Counted from the stretch's first letter, positions 1 to 6,010 are shown. The stretch: DNA of 7,068 nucleotides from Faecalicatena sp. (GCA_009774255.1 VSNK01000242.1:1-7068); one strand, 5' to 3'. Numbers and translations: made by a program. The notes: generated from the sequence alone by a model not told the origin.

Positions 1-240
1 ACCAATCTCTTTGAGAATGGCAATCCGGTCATCGGGAAAGTGCTTTCCGTCAATGGCAAAGCTGCCCTTTGTGGGAGCGGTCAGTCCCAGCAGCATTTTC
101 ATAGTCGTAGATTTGCCAGCGCCGTTGGGACCTAAGAAACCATAAATACTGCCTTTTTGAATGTGAAGCGAAACATTGTTGACGGAAGTAAAGTTTTTGT
201 ATTTTTTCGTCAACTGTTCTGTTGTAATAATGTAGTCCAT
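1..240 (-). CDS. ABC transporter ATP-binding protein, lantibiotic/bacitracin-immunity type (N-terminal part only)
   Basis: Reading the minus strand from ATG at 240 gives 80 codons that stay open to the window edge, so the gene continues beyond base 1. Residues 36-44 are a perfect Walker A loop (GPNGAGKST). The flanking residues, GSIYGFLGPNGAGKSTTMKM followed by a short G-LTAPTKG segment, are typical of the BcrA/LanF/CcmA-like ATPases that pair with separate permeases and pump peptide antibiotics out of or away from the membrane. Walker B, signature and H-loop lie outside the window. An AAGGAG ribosome binding site (249-254) sits 8 nt upstream of the ATG and decides the start. The gene is divergent from a regulator/kinase operon, the usual layout for inducible antimicrobial-peptide immunity transporters. 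Membership of the ABC ATPase family is certain. The peptide-immunity role is inferred from subfamily flavour and context, and the substrate is unknown. Confidence 0.88.
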   Translation of the reverse strand, partial: MDYIITTEQLTKKYKNFTSVNNVSLHIQKGSIYGFLGPNGAGKSTTMKMLLGLTAPTKGSFAIDGKHFPDDRIAILKEIG

Positions 241-265
241 ACAAACATCTCCTTTCGATATTTCT

Positions 266-289
266 ATGGTACAACATCAATCTGACATC
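266..289 (-). promoter_or_regulatory. Possible weak, regulated promoter/operator of the ABC transporter gene
   Basis: On the minus strand a TACCAT element (266-271) could act as a -10, leaving a short leader before the ribosome binding site at 249-254. No acceptable -35 lies 16-18 bp upstream, as expected for an activator-dependent promoter. Two copies of GATGT (ACATC on the plus strand, 274-278 and 285-289) recur with an 11-bp period next to this -10. The repeat is short and could be chance. The assignment is tentative. Confidence 0.3.
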
Positions 290-302
290 TACGCTCCCAC
301 GT

Positions 303-324
303 CCTTACTTTTACCTTACTTTTT
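303..324. promoter_or_regulatory. 11-bp-period direct repeat, candidate response-regulator operator
   Basis: The plus strand carries CCTTACTTTT at 303-312 and again at 314-323, a perfect 10-bp direct repeat with an 11-bp period, so both copies lie on the same face of the helix. OmpR/PhoB-family regulators bind head-to-tail to just this kind of repeat. It lies between the divergent ABC transporter gene and the regulator gene, 11 bp upstream of the latter's -35. It could serve autoregulation, control of the transporter, or both. The repeat is directly visible; its use by the neighbouring regulator is inferred. Confidence 0.5.
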
Positions 325-334
325 CAAAGAGCCG

Positions 335-363
335 TTCACAAGGCAGACAGGCTATGCTATAAT
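335..363 (+). promoter_or_regulatory. Sigma-A promoter of the left regulator/kinase operon
   Basis: A TTCACA -35 (335-340) is separated by exactly 17 bp from a perfect TATAAT -10 (358-363), which also carries a TGC extended -10 (355-357). Transcription should begin near 370, giving a leader of about 50 nt with a GGGGAGGTG ribosome binding site at 407-415. The promoter is strong enough by sequence to give basal expression without an activator, unlike the two promoters in the 3424-3504 region. Confidence 0.75.
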
Positions 364-420
364 CGAGCTGACAAAAACACAATTGATGTAGGTTGTACAG
401 CTTGTCGGGGAGGTGCCGCG

Positions 421-1122
421 ATGGACAATACATTTTTACACAGTAAGAAGCTCCTGCTGGTTGATGACGAACCGGAGCTTTTGAAAATGATAACAGCTAT
501 ATTAACAGATGAGGGCTTTCAGTATCTTGTTACTGCCCCCAATATGAAAGAGGGAATTGCCGCCGCCAAAGCGGAAAAGCCTGATCTTGCGATTCTGGAT
601 GTGATGCTCCCGGACGGTGACGGGTTTTCCCTGATGAGACAGATACGCACATGGACGGACATTCCCATCATTTTTCTGACAGCCCGTGACGAGGCAGCAG
701 ACAAGCTGGCAGGCCTTGGCCTTGGAGCCGATGATTATATCGCGAAGCCCTTTCTTCCCCAGGAATTTTTACTGCGGATCTACGCAGTTTTGCGCCGTTG
801 CTACAAGGAGGACGAGCCAATTTTGAAGCTTCATAGCTGTACGGTGGATTTCAGCCGGGCCGAAGTAGACAATGGCAGTGAGGTACTTCCTTTGACGGCG
901 ATGGAGCATAAGCTGCTGGAAACCCTTGCGAAGAATGAGGGACGCATTGTGACTGTGGACACGCTCTGCGAAGCCCTGTGGGGCGACAATCCTTTTGGCT
1001 ATGAAAACAGCCTGAACGCCCATGTGCGCCGCATTCGGGGGAAGATAGAGGCAGATCCGTCAAAGCCGGTTTCCCTGCTGACGGTCAAGGGGCTGGGCTA
1101 TAAGCTGGTAGCGAGGAAATAA
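421..1122 (+). CDS. OmpR/PhoB-family response regulator (left two-component system)
   Basis: This 233-residue protein has the standard two-domain layout. The receiver domain (about residues 9-125) has the acidic pair D15/D16, phospho-acceptor D60 in LDVMLPDGDG, the switch T87 and the conserved K109 in AKPF. A winged-helix DNA-binding domain (about 135-231) ends in the usual VRRIRGKIE...VKGLGYKL recognition and wing segments. It should bind direct-repeat DNA as a dimer after phosphorylation by the kinase encoded 3 bp downstream. The ATG follows a GGGGAGGTG ribosome binding site, and the promoter is at 335-363. Lying divergent from a peptide-immunity-type ABC ATPase, it probably controls that transporter in response to an antimicrobial peptide; the target is inferred. 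All key receiver residues are intact. Confidence 0.95.
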   Translation: MDNTFLHSKKLLLVDDEPELLKMITAILTDEGFQYLVTAPNMKEGIAAAKAEKPDLAILDVMLPDGDGFSLMRQIRTWTDIPIIFLTARDEAADKLAGLGLGADDYIAKPFLPQEFLLRIYAVLRRCYKEDEPILKLHSCTVDFSRAEVDNGSEVLPLTAMEHKLLETLAKNEGRIVTVDTLCEALWGDNPFGYENSLNAHVRRIRGKIEADPSKPVSLLTVKGLGYKLVARK

Positions 1123-1125
1123 CCG

Positions 1126-2493
1126 ATGAAAGCATTTGGAAAATATATATCAAAGTATCTCCTTTCCTTTTTTGCCTTTGTTCTGATCCTTTTACTTGTC
1201 AACATCCTGGCGTTTTCTCTGACATTTGGGGGGATCGTATTCCAGGAATACGGCGCGGCGTCCCCTGCAAATATGCTGGAGAGAGTGGCCGCTGATCTGT
1301 CTGTTTCCGGCATATCAGAAGAAACGGTGCAGGAACTGAACCGTAACCAAATCTGGGCCATGTATCTGGATGAGGGCGGGAGTTGTGACTGGTCGGTGTC
1401 TTTGCCGGAGGAAGTACCAACACAGTACAGAGCCCAGGATATCGCCGTATTCTCAAAAGGCTATCTTAAGGAGTATCCCGTTTTTGTGCGGAGTATGGAA
1501 GAGGGCCTGCTGGTACTGGGCTACCCGAAAGACAGCTTTATGAAACTGACGGGAAACTATCTTCCTATGCGGGCAGTCAGGATTTTTCCACTTTTCGTAA
1601 CGGGCATCCTGGCGGCAGACATATTGCTTTTGTTCCTGGTCTACTATTTTTCCAAACGTAAGATTTCCAAAAACACGGAACCGATCATGACCTCGATTAA
1701 AACACTGTCTGCCGGCAGGCCCGTCAGCCTGTCTATTCACGGCGAGTTGTCGGAAATTGCTGACAGTGTGAATCAGGCATCCCAGGTATTAAGCAGGCAG
1801 AACCAGGCCCGCGCCAACTGGATCAGCGGTGTCTCCCATGATATACGCACCCCGCTTTCTATGATTATGGGTTATGCTGAGCGGATTGCCCGCGACCATG
1901 CAGCCAGCGGAAATATTCAGCAGGAGGCAGAGATTATCCGGGCACAGAGCGCAAAAATCAAAGACCTGGTACAGGACTTGAATCTGGTATCACAGTTGGA
2001 ATACGATATGCAGCCGCTCACAAAGGCTCCGGTACGCCCCTCCAGACTGCTGCGCTCATATGCGGTGGAATTGCTCAATGCCGGTATCCCTGAAAAATAT
2101 TCGTTAGAAACGGAAATTTCCAAAGATGCTGAAACTGCGGTCATAGAATGTGACGCGCGGCTGATCTCACGGTCAGTTAGCAATCTGGTACAGAACAGTA
2201 TCCGTCACAACCCGCAGGGTTGTACCATCAGCTTGCGGCTTGCCTGCTCTGACACGGCTATTTTTCTCACCGTTGCCGACAATGGCGTAGGCCTGTCCGC
2301 CGAAAAGCTGCGGGAACTGGAAGAAAAACCGCACTATATGGAGAGTACCGACGAACGGCTGGACTTGCGGCATGGGCTTGGGCTATTGCTGGTAAGGCAG
2401 ATTGTGGAGGCGCACGGCGGGACAATGAAAATGGAAAGTGCGCCGCAGAATGGATATAAAACAATTTTGGCATTTCAAAAGCTGCTTTCCTGA
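1126..2493 (+). CDS. Membrane sensor histidine kinase (left two-component system)
   Basis: The 455-residue protein has a first membrane helix at about 11-36, an extracytoplasmic region at about 37-152 and a second helix at about 153-175. A HAMP-like linker (about 176-225) follows, then a HisKA domain with the phospho-acceptor H238 in SGVSHDIRTPLS. The ATPase domain shows an N box (NLVQNSIRHN, 353-362), G1 box (DNGVG, 385-389) and G2 box (GLGL, 417-420). A canonical F box is not obvious between G1 and G2; that stretch reads LEEKPHYMESTDERLDLRHG. The sensor loop of about 115 residues rules out the short-loop BceS type, which senses through its partner transporter, and suggests direct ligand sensing. 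The gene begins 3 bp after the regulator stop, with GAGG in the regulator's last codons as ribosome binding site, so the two are co-expressed. The ligand is unknown; an antimicrobial peptide is likely from context. Confidence 0.93.
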   Translation: MKAFGKYISKYLLSFFAFVLILLLVNILAFSLTFGGIVFQEYGAASPANMLERVAADLSVSGISEETVQELNRNQIWAMYLDEGGSCDWSVSLPEEVPTQYRAQDIAVFSKGYLKEYPVFVRSMEEGLLVLGYPKDSFMKLTGNYLPMRAVRIFPLFVTGILAADILLLFLVYYFSKRKISKNTEPIMTSIKTLSAGRPVSLSIHGELSEIADSVNQASQVLSRQNQARANWISGVSHDIRTPLSMIMGYAERIARDHAASGNIQQEAEIIRAQSAKIKDLVQDLNLVSQLEYDMQPLTKAPVRPSRLLRSYAVELLNAGIPEKYSLETEISKDAETAVIECDARLISRSVSNLVQNSIRHNPQGCTISLRLACSDTAIFLTVADNGVGLSAEKLRELEEKPHYMESTDERLDLRHGLGLLLVRQIVEAHGGTMKMESAPQNGYKTILAFQKLLS

Positions 2494-2537
2494 AAGGAAA
2501 AGACAAGGCTCCGATTCGCACCTTGTCTTTTCCTTTC
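2492..2537 (+). terminator. Strong hairpin terminator, probably bidirectional
   Basis: Bases 2492-2508 pair perfectly with 2521-2537 (17 bp) around a 12-nt loop. The hairpin begins inside the kinase stop codon and is followed by a T-rich stretch on the plus strand. It lies only 3 bp beyond the end of the convergent carboxypeptidase gene (2541), so the same DNA can end both transcripts. The lower stem is A/G-rich on one side, so a clean terminal U-run is less marked than in a textbook terminator. Confidence 0.8.
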
Positions 2538-2540
2538 TCT

Positions 2541-3386
2541 TTACTCCAATTCGTTTTTATCTCCCTTAAGTCTGCCATTATATTCTTCCAGTGTAATATT
2601 TTTTTCTGTCATTTCTTTTGCTGCCTCCTGCCCCACATAACGATAATGCCAGGGTTCATAGATTATCCCTGTTACATCTGCCTTTTCAGGAGGATACCGC
2701 AGTACAAACCCATATTTCCAGCTGTTAGCGGCAAGCCACTTCGCTTCCTCTGTATCTGCCTGCTTCTCATTCAGTTCCACATACTGTGCGGATGTAATGT
2801 CCAGCGCAAGCCCGGTGGCATGCTCACTCGTTCCCGGAAACGCCACGGATTTTTTTGTTTCTTCATATGCGTCCAGCGGTCCATACCCCTGAGAAAGCCG
2901 GTCTGCCATGCTGCTGTCGAAAATCTCCCTTTGCTTCTCATAATCCCGATATGCAGAACAGACATACAGACTCATTCCCGCACCGGCCGCATCTTCCAGC
3001 ATTTTTGCCGCCGCATCCAGAATCCGGGCATCCACATAACGGTCTTTCACAACTTCCGCAAGTTCCGGTTTCCATCCTTCATCCAAAGGATGGGATTCAT
3101 TGACCAGCACCAGTCTCCAGTCATCCTTTTTAGACGGATAAGTATCCGTATTTAAGCCGACTGTCGCCGCATTTCCATGAAATGAAGCCTGTCTGGAAAC
3201 TTCTTTATTTTTTTTCGCAGCATTTCCGGCTTCATTTCTTTTTTCCTTCCATGCATTTCCGATGATAAAAGCCAAAGCTCCAAGTAGTAAACCGCATACC
3301 AGTCCCGCTAAAAAACCAATAAACAACACTTTCTTTAATTTACGTCCATGATTTCTCTGCCTTCTGCTGTGTAAATCTGTTCCCAT
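2541..3386 (-). CDS. VanY-like D-alanyl-D-alanine carboxypeptidase (peptidase M15B), membrane-anchored
   Basis: The family removes the terminal D-Ala from peptidoglycan stem pentapeptides outside the cell. From the chosen start the protein has 281 residues: a basic N-terminus, one membrane helix at about 19-43, a linker, and an extracellular catalytic domain. Visible M15 motifs are LVLVNESHPL, SAYRDYEKQ, the zinc site SEHATGLALD (H189 and D196) and EPWHYRYV (catalytic E244, zinc ligand H247). ATG at 3386 is preferred over the upstream in-frame ATG at 3422. It has a perfect AAGGAGG 5 nt upstream, and the 3422 codon lies just past the promoter -10, before the expected transcript start. The gene is divergent from a regulator/kinase pair and shares its operator architecture, so it is the likely target of that system. 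No vanH/A/X partner is present, so its role may be wall remodelling or auxiliary antibiotic tolerance rather than full glycopeptide resistance. Confidence 0.92.
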   Translation of the reverse strand: MGTDLHSRRQRNHGRKLKKVLFIGFLAGLVCGLLLGALAFIIGNAWKEKRNEAGNAAKKNKEVSRQASFHGNAATVGLNTDTYPSKKDDWRLVLVNESHPLDEGWKPELAEVVKDRYVDARILDAAAKMLEDAAGAGMSLYVCSAYRDYEKQREIFDSSMADRLSQGYGPLDAYEETKKSVAFPGTSEHATGLALDITSAQYVELNEKQADTEEAKWLAANSWKYGFVLRYPPEKADVTGIIYEPWHYRYVGQEAAKEMTEKNITLEEYNGRLKGDKNELE

Positions 3387-3391
3387 ATCTT

Positions 3392-3398
3392 CCTCCTT
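3392..3398 (-). promoter_or_regulatory. Ribosome binding site fixing the carboxypeptidase start
   Basis: Read on the minus strand this is AAGGAGG, placed 5 nt before the ATG at 3386. It is the only good Shine-Dalgarno sequence near the possible starts and argues against the longer reading from 3422. Confidence 0.85.
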
Positions 3399-3423
3399 GG
3401 TACTGTCACAATATCCGGACAAT

Positions 3424-3456
3424 ATTATACCTTACTAATCTCTAACCTATCTCTAA
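3424..3456 (-). promoter_or_regulatory. Activator-type promoter of the VanY-like gene, with tandem regulator boxes
   Basis: On the minus strand two TTAGAGAT boxes (3456-3449 and 3445-3438) are separated by 3 bp, giving an 11-bp period. Eight bp after the second comes a perfect TATAAT -10 (3429-3424). The hexamer where a -35 should be (3447-3452, AGATAG) is non-consensus and overlaps the boxes, the layout of promoters that need a bound OmpR-family activator. Transcription should start near 3416, giving a leader of about 30 nt before the ATG at 3386. Confidence 0.75.
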
Positions 3457-3471
3457 ACTGAAAAAGCTTTT

Positions 3472-3504
3472 TTAGAGGTTTCTTAGAGGTTTCTGTGATA
3501 TAAT
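3472..3504 (+). promoter_or_regulatory. Activator-type promoter of the right regulator/kinase operon, with tandem regulator boxes
   Basis: The plus strand carries TTAGAGGTTTC twice in perfect tandem (3472-3482 and 3483-3493), so the TTAGAGGT core repeats every 11 bp. A perfect TATAAT -10 (3499-3504) with a TGA extended element (3496-3498) starts 8 bp after the second core. The -35 position (3476-3481, AGGTTT) is non-consensus and covered by the repeats. The arrangement matches the opposing carboxypeptidase promoter base for base in spacing, implying positive autoregulation by the gene it drives. Confidence 0.75.
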
Positions 3505-3558
3505 CAGTAATATCCAGGCTGCATTGACAGAATACAAAACGAAAGGCAGGGCTACTTC

Positions 3559-4239
3559 ATGCGAATTTTAATTATAGAAGACGACAAATCACTGGCAGAG
3601 ACCCTGCGCTTCCAGTTGGAACGGGAACATTTTGAGACAGATATCTGCCATGACGGTGTGGATGGCCTACACTTTATTGAGCAGCAGGCGCATGACCTGA
3701 TCCTACTGGACCGGATGATTCCCGTATTGGACGGAATCTCCGTCTTAAAAATCACACGGGAAAAGGACATCTATACACCCATTATTTTTATAACTGCCAT
3801 GGGAGCATTGCAAGACAAAGTCACCGGCCTTGAATGCGGAGCGGACGATTACCTTGTAAAACCCTTTGATTTCGAGGAGCTCCTTGCCAGAATACACAGC
3901 ATTTTACGGCGCCCTGCCAGGTGGGAGGGCGACAAACCTTTAAAATTGGGGGATATTTCTTTTGATGTGAAGCAGAAGGTTTTATACTGTGATAAAAATT
4001 CCTGCTCTCTTTCGGCAAGAGAGGGAAATTTACTGGAAATATTTCTTCGCAACCCCGGCATGACGATTCCCCGCGCCTCCCTTCTTTCCAGAGTATGGGG
4101 ACCGGACGCTTCCGTGGAGGATGGGAATCTGGATAACTATATTTATCTCCTGCGTCGCCGGCTGAAAGGAGTGAGAAGCACCCTGCAGCTTAAAACGGTG
4201 CGGGGTATCGGATATCGTCTGGAGGTGCCTTATGTTTAA
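3559..4239 (+). CDS. OmpR/PhoB-family response regulator (right two-component system, VanR-like role)
   Basis: This 226-residue regulator has a receiver domain (about 1-118) with acidic pair D8/D9, phospho-acceptor D51 in LLDRMIPVLDG, switch T79 and K101 in VKPF. A winged-helix domain (about 127-224) ends in YLLRRRLKG...VRGIGYRLE. When phosphorylated it should bind the 11-bp-spaced TTAGAGRT boxes that cover both promoters in the 3424-3504 gap, switching on itself and the divergent carboxypeptidase. That role is inferred from geometry and context, by analogy with VanR, which activates its own and the resistance promoter. The ribosome binding site is modest (GGCAGGG, 3545-3551). The downstream kinase gene overlaps its end by 8 bp. 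Family assignment is firm; calling it an orthologue of VanR would go beyond the evidence. Confidence 0.95.
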   Translation: MRILIIEDDKSLAETLRFQLEREHFETDICHDGVDGLHFIEQQAHDLILLDRMIPVLDGISVLKITREKDIYTPIIFITAMGALQDKVTGLECGADDYLVKPFDFEELLARIHSILRRPARWEGDKPLKLGDISFDVKQKVLYCDKNSCSLSAREGNLLEIFLRNPGMTIPRASLLSRVWGPDASVEDGNLDNYIYLLRRRLKGVRSTLQLKTVRGIGYRLEVPYV

Positions 4240-5515
4240 ACGGCTTCATATCCGGCTGACCCTCTTCTGCACCTTTATAAGCGGCCTAATCCTGCTCCTG
4301 ATGTCCTTAATCTGCATCTCTTTTTCTGAAGCAGAGGCCAGGGAAAGCTATTTTTCTAATTTTGAATTGAAAGCTGCTATGCTGATCCACCAGATCGAGA
4401 GCCAGTCTGTGCTTTCTCTTGAATGGTTCTCACAGCTAAAAGCAGATACAAAGTTCGAGATGGACATTCAGGATAACGGGACAAAACTGATATTCGAAGA
4501 CCTGTCACCTCAACGGCTGGATCCCAGAATATTTGCTTTGGCAAGAAAGACAGCCCGGGACGAATACGGACTTACGGAAGAGTCCATCACCTCAGACACA
4601 AAACTTTCTTCCAATGCTTCTTTTGAACTGCATACAGGCGGAAAGAAATACTATGCCTGTATCGCACTGATCCCGAAAAACAGCCATATACTGAATACCG
4701 CTGTTCTGCAGCCTTTAACGGAATTATCCCATTCCATAAACGTAAGCCGGGTTTTATTTGCCGGTGCGGATGTTTTGGGGATTATCTTACTTGGGATATT
4801 TTTCTGGTTCTACACATGGCACATGATCCGCCCCTTAATCATAAACCGCCAGAAGCAGACAGAATTTATAGCAGCAGCCTCACATGAGCTGCGTTCACCT
4901 CTGGCACTTATGCTCTCCTGCCTTTCCTCCATGAATAAAGCCTCTGCTGATGAGGCAGAACATTTCTCTGAAATGATTATGCAGGAAGGGAAACGAATGG
5001 GACGGCTGATCGATGACATGCTAACATTATCCAGTTCAGACAGTACACATTTCCCCATAAATAAAACAAACGTAGAACTGGATACCCTGGTACTGTCGGC
5101 CTATGAAAAGTTTGAGCCTCTGGCACTGAAAAAAAATATTTCTCTTGATTTCATCCTGCCGGATACATTGTCCACCCCATATTCCTGTGACAGGGAGCGT
5201 ATCGAACAGGTGCTGTCTATCCTGTTGGATAACGCCTTAAGCTATACTCCGGAAAATGGCCGGATCTGCCTTTCCCTTTCAGAAACTTCCGGCAGGATTA
5301 CCATTCGTGTCGCAGATAATGGGATCGGTATTCCTGATTCAGAGAAAGAGTCAATATTTGAGCGTTTTTATCGCTGTGACAAGGCGCACAAAGACAAGAA
5401 GCATTTCGGTCTTGGGCTTTGTATCGCACAAGAAATCGTCCATATACACAAAGGGAAAATCCGGGTGGAAGATACGCCGGGAGGCGGTACAACCTTTGTG
5501 GTTATGTTAAGTTAA
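4232..5515 (+). CDS. Membrane sensor histidine kinase (right two-component system, VanS-like role)
   Basis: The 427-residue protein has a first membrane helix at about 9-31, an extracellular region at about 32-172 and a second helix at about 173-196. The HisKA phospho-acceptor is H218 in AASHELRSPLALM. The ATPase domain is complete: N box around LLDNALSYTP (N334), G1 DNGIG (362-366), F box IFERFYR (375-381) and G2 GLGLC (393-397). Only about 22 residues separate the second helix from H218, too few for a normal HAMP domain of about 50, so signalling must pass directly from helix to dimerisation domain. Its ATG overlaps the last 8 bp of the regulator gene and is served by GGAGGTG (4221-4227), indicating translational coupling. 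Its stimulus probably concerns cell-wall state or an antibiotic, judging from the divergent carboxypeptidase; this is inference. Confidence 0.93.
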   Translation: MFKRLHIRLTLFCTFISGLILLLMSLICISFSEAEARESYFSNFELKAAMLIHQIESQSVLSLEWFSQLKADTKFEMDIQDNGTKLIFEDLSPQRLDPRIFALARKTARDEYGLTEESITSDTKLSSNASFELHTGGKKYYACIALIPKNSHILNTAVLQPLTELSHSINVSRVLFAGADVLGIILLGIFFWFYTWHMIRPLIINRQKQTEFIAAASHELRSPLALMLSCLSSMNKASADEAEHFSEMIMQEGKRMGRLIDDMLTLSSSDSTHFPINKTNVELDTLVLSAYEKFEPLALKKNISLDFILPDTLSTPYSCDRERIEQVLSILLDNALSYTPENGRICLSLSETSGRITIRVADNGIGIPDSEKESIFERFYRCDKAHKDKKHFGLGLCIAQEIVHIHKGKIRVEDTPGGGTTFVVMLS

Positions 5516-5542
5516 TACAGTCAAAACCATTTCACAAAAAAA

Positions 5543-5592
5543 GAGGCCATATTTACAGAACTATATCATTCCGTAAATATGGTCTCCTTTTT
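5543..5592 (+). terminator. Intrinsic terminator after the right kinase gene, possibly bidirectional
   Basis: Bases 5543-5556 pair with 5573-5586 in a 14-bp stem (one G-U pair) around a 16-nt loop, followed by CTTTTT (5587-5592). On the other side an A-run (5534-5542) becomes a U-run when read on the minus strand, so the hairpin can also end the convergent transcript from the 5615-6778 genes. Confidence 0.85.
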
Positions 5593-5614
5593 CACAACTT
5601 TTTCAATTTACCTA

Positions 5615-5998
5615 TTACTGACTTATATGCGGTGTCAATGTATTCCATCCGTTCCACACCTCATGAGTACTTTCAAAATCCTCCTTTTTCACAGCTACTG
5701 CGCCTTCTCTCCATTGAGGGCATAAATCCATTTCTATATCTGTCAGTAACGCCGAACCTGTAAGAAAATGCTGGCATTTTTCGGGATATTCTCTTCCAGA
5801 TCTCCAGCTTATTACCCCGTCACTAAAGCTGCTCCCTTCTACAAATAAGCGGGTCTTTTTATCCGCATGGATTAACAGCCTTCCGCTTAATATACATGGT
5901 CCAAGGATATACTTCTGACCATCCATGCCGCATACACATCTTCCTATATCATCCATAAACCTTCTTCTCACTTTCCGACAAGGATTGCCGACATTCAT
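5615..5998 (-). CDS. Unrecognised small protein, second gene of a two-gene unit with the PP-loop protein
   Basis: I do not recognise this 127-residue protein. It is soluble by appearance, with no membrane helix or signal peptide. It has six cysteines (C7, C21, C23, C35, C75, C93), including a CVC pair, and a tryptophan-rich tail (VWNGW). It begins 12 bp after the stop of the PP-loop gene and ends just before a terminator, so the two are probably one transcript and may act together. The start is uncertain: the AGGAG upstream of the ATG at 5998 directly abuts it, leaving no spacer. An in-frame ATG at 5956 has only a weak AGAAGG-like site 3 nt upstream and would give 113 residues, keeping the C21/C23/C35 group. 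The cysteines might bind metal or sit near a sulfur-handling partner, but nothing in the sequence proves this. Reality of the gene rests on operon position and an open frame of 128 codons. Confidence 0.6.
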   Translation of the reverse strand: MNVGNPCRKVRRRFMDDIGRCVCGMDGQKYILGPCILSGRLLIHADKKTRLFVEGSSFSDGVISWRSGREYPEKCQHFLTGSALLTDIEMDLCPQWREGAVAVKKEDFESTHEVWNGWNTLTPHISQ

Positions 5999-6010
5999 CT
6001 CCTGTATGGT

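Noticed and set aside
50..280. Minus-strand 76-codon frame at the left edge
   Set aside because: It overlaps the ABC ATPase in another frame; only the frame starting at 240 carries the Walker A motif and a ribosome binding site.
2523..3155. Plus-strand open frame of 210 codons opposite the VanY-like gene
   Set aside because: It lies wholly antisense to a gene with intact catalytic motifs, begins within the terminator and has a composition (Cys, Phe, His and Pro rich) typical of a shadow frame.
312..3436. TACCTTACT shared between the left intergenic repeat (312-320) and the carboxypeptidase promoter (3428-3436), suggesting cross-regulation
   Set aside because: The second copy is single and partly overlaps the -10 hexamer, and the functional repeats of the two systems otherwise differ; a 9-bp match in AT-rich promoter DNA can arise by chance.
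3461..3472. Palindrome AAAAAGCTTTTT between the two sets of regulator boxes as a repressor site or terminator
   Set aside because: It is a short, loop-less A/T palindrome, off the symmetry centre of the boxes by about 2 bp, and more likely intrinsic bent spacer DNA.
5419..5763. Plus-strand 114-codon frame after the right kinase
   Set aside because: It starts inside the kinase gene, crosses the terminator hairpin and runs antisense to the small cysteine-containing gene, with no ribosome binding site or recognisable motif.
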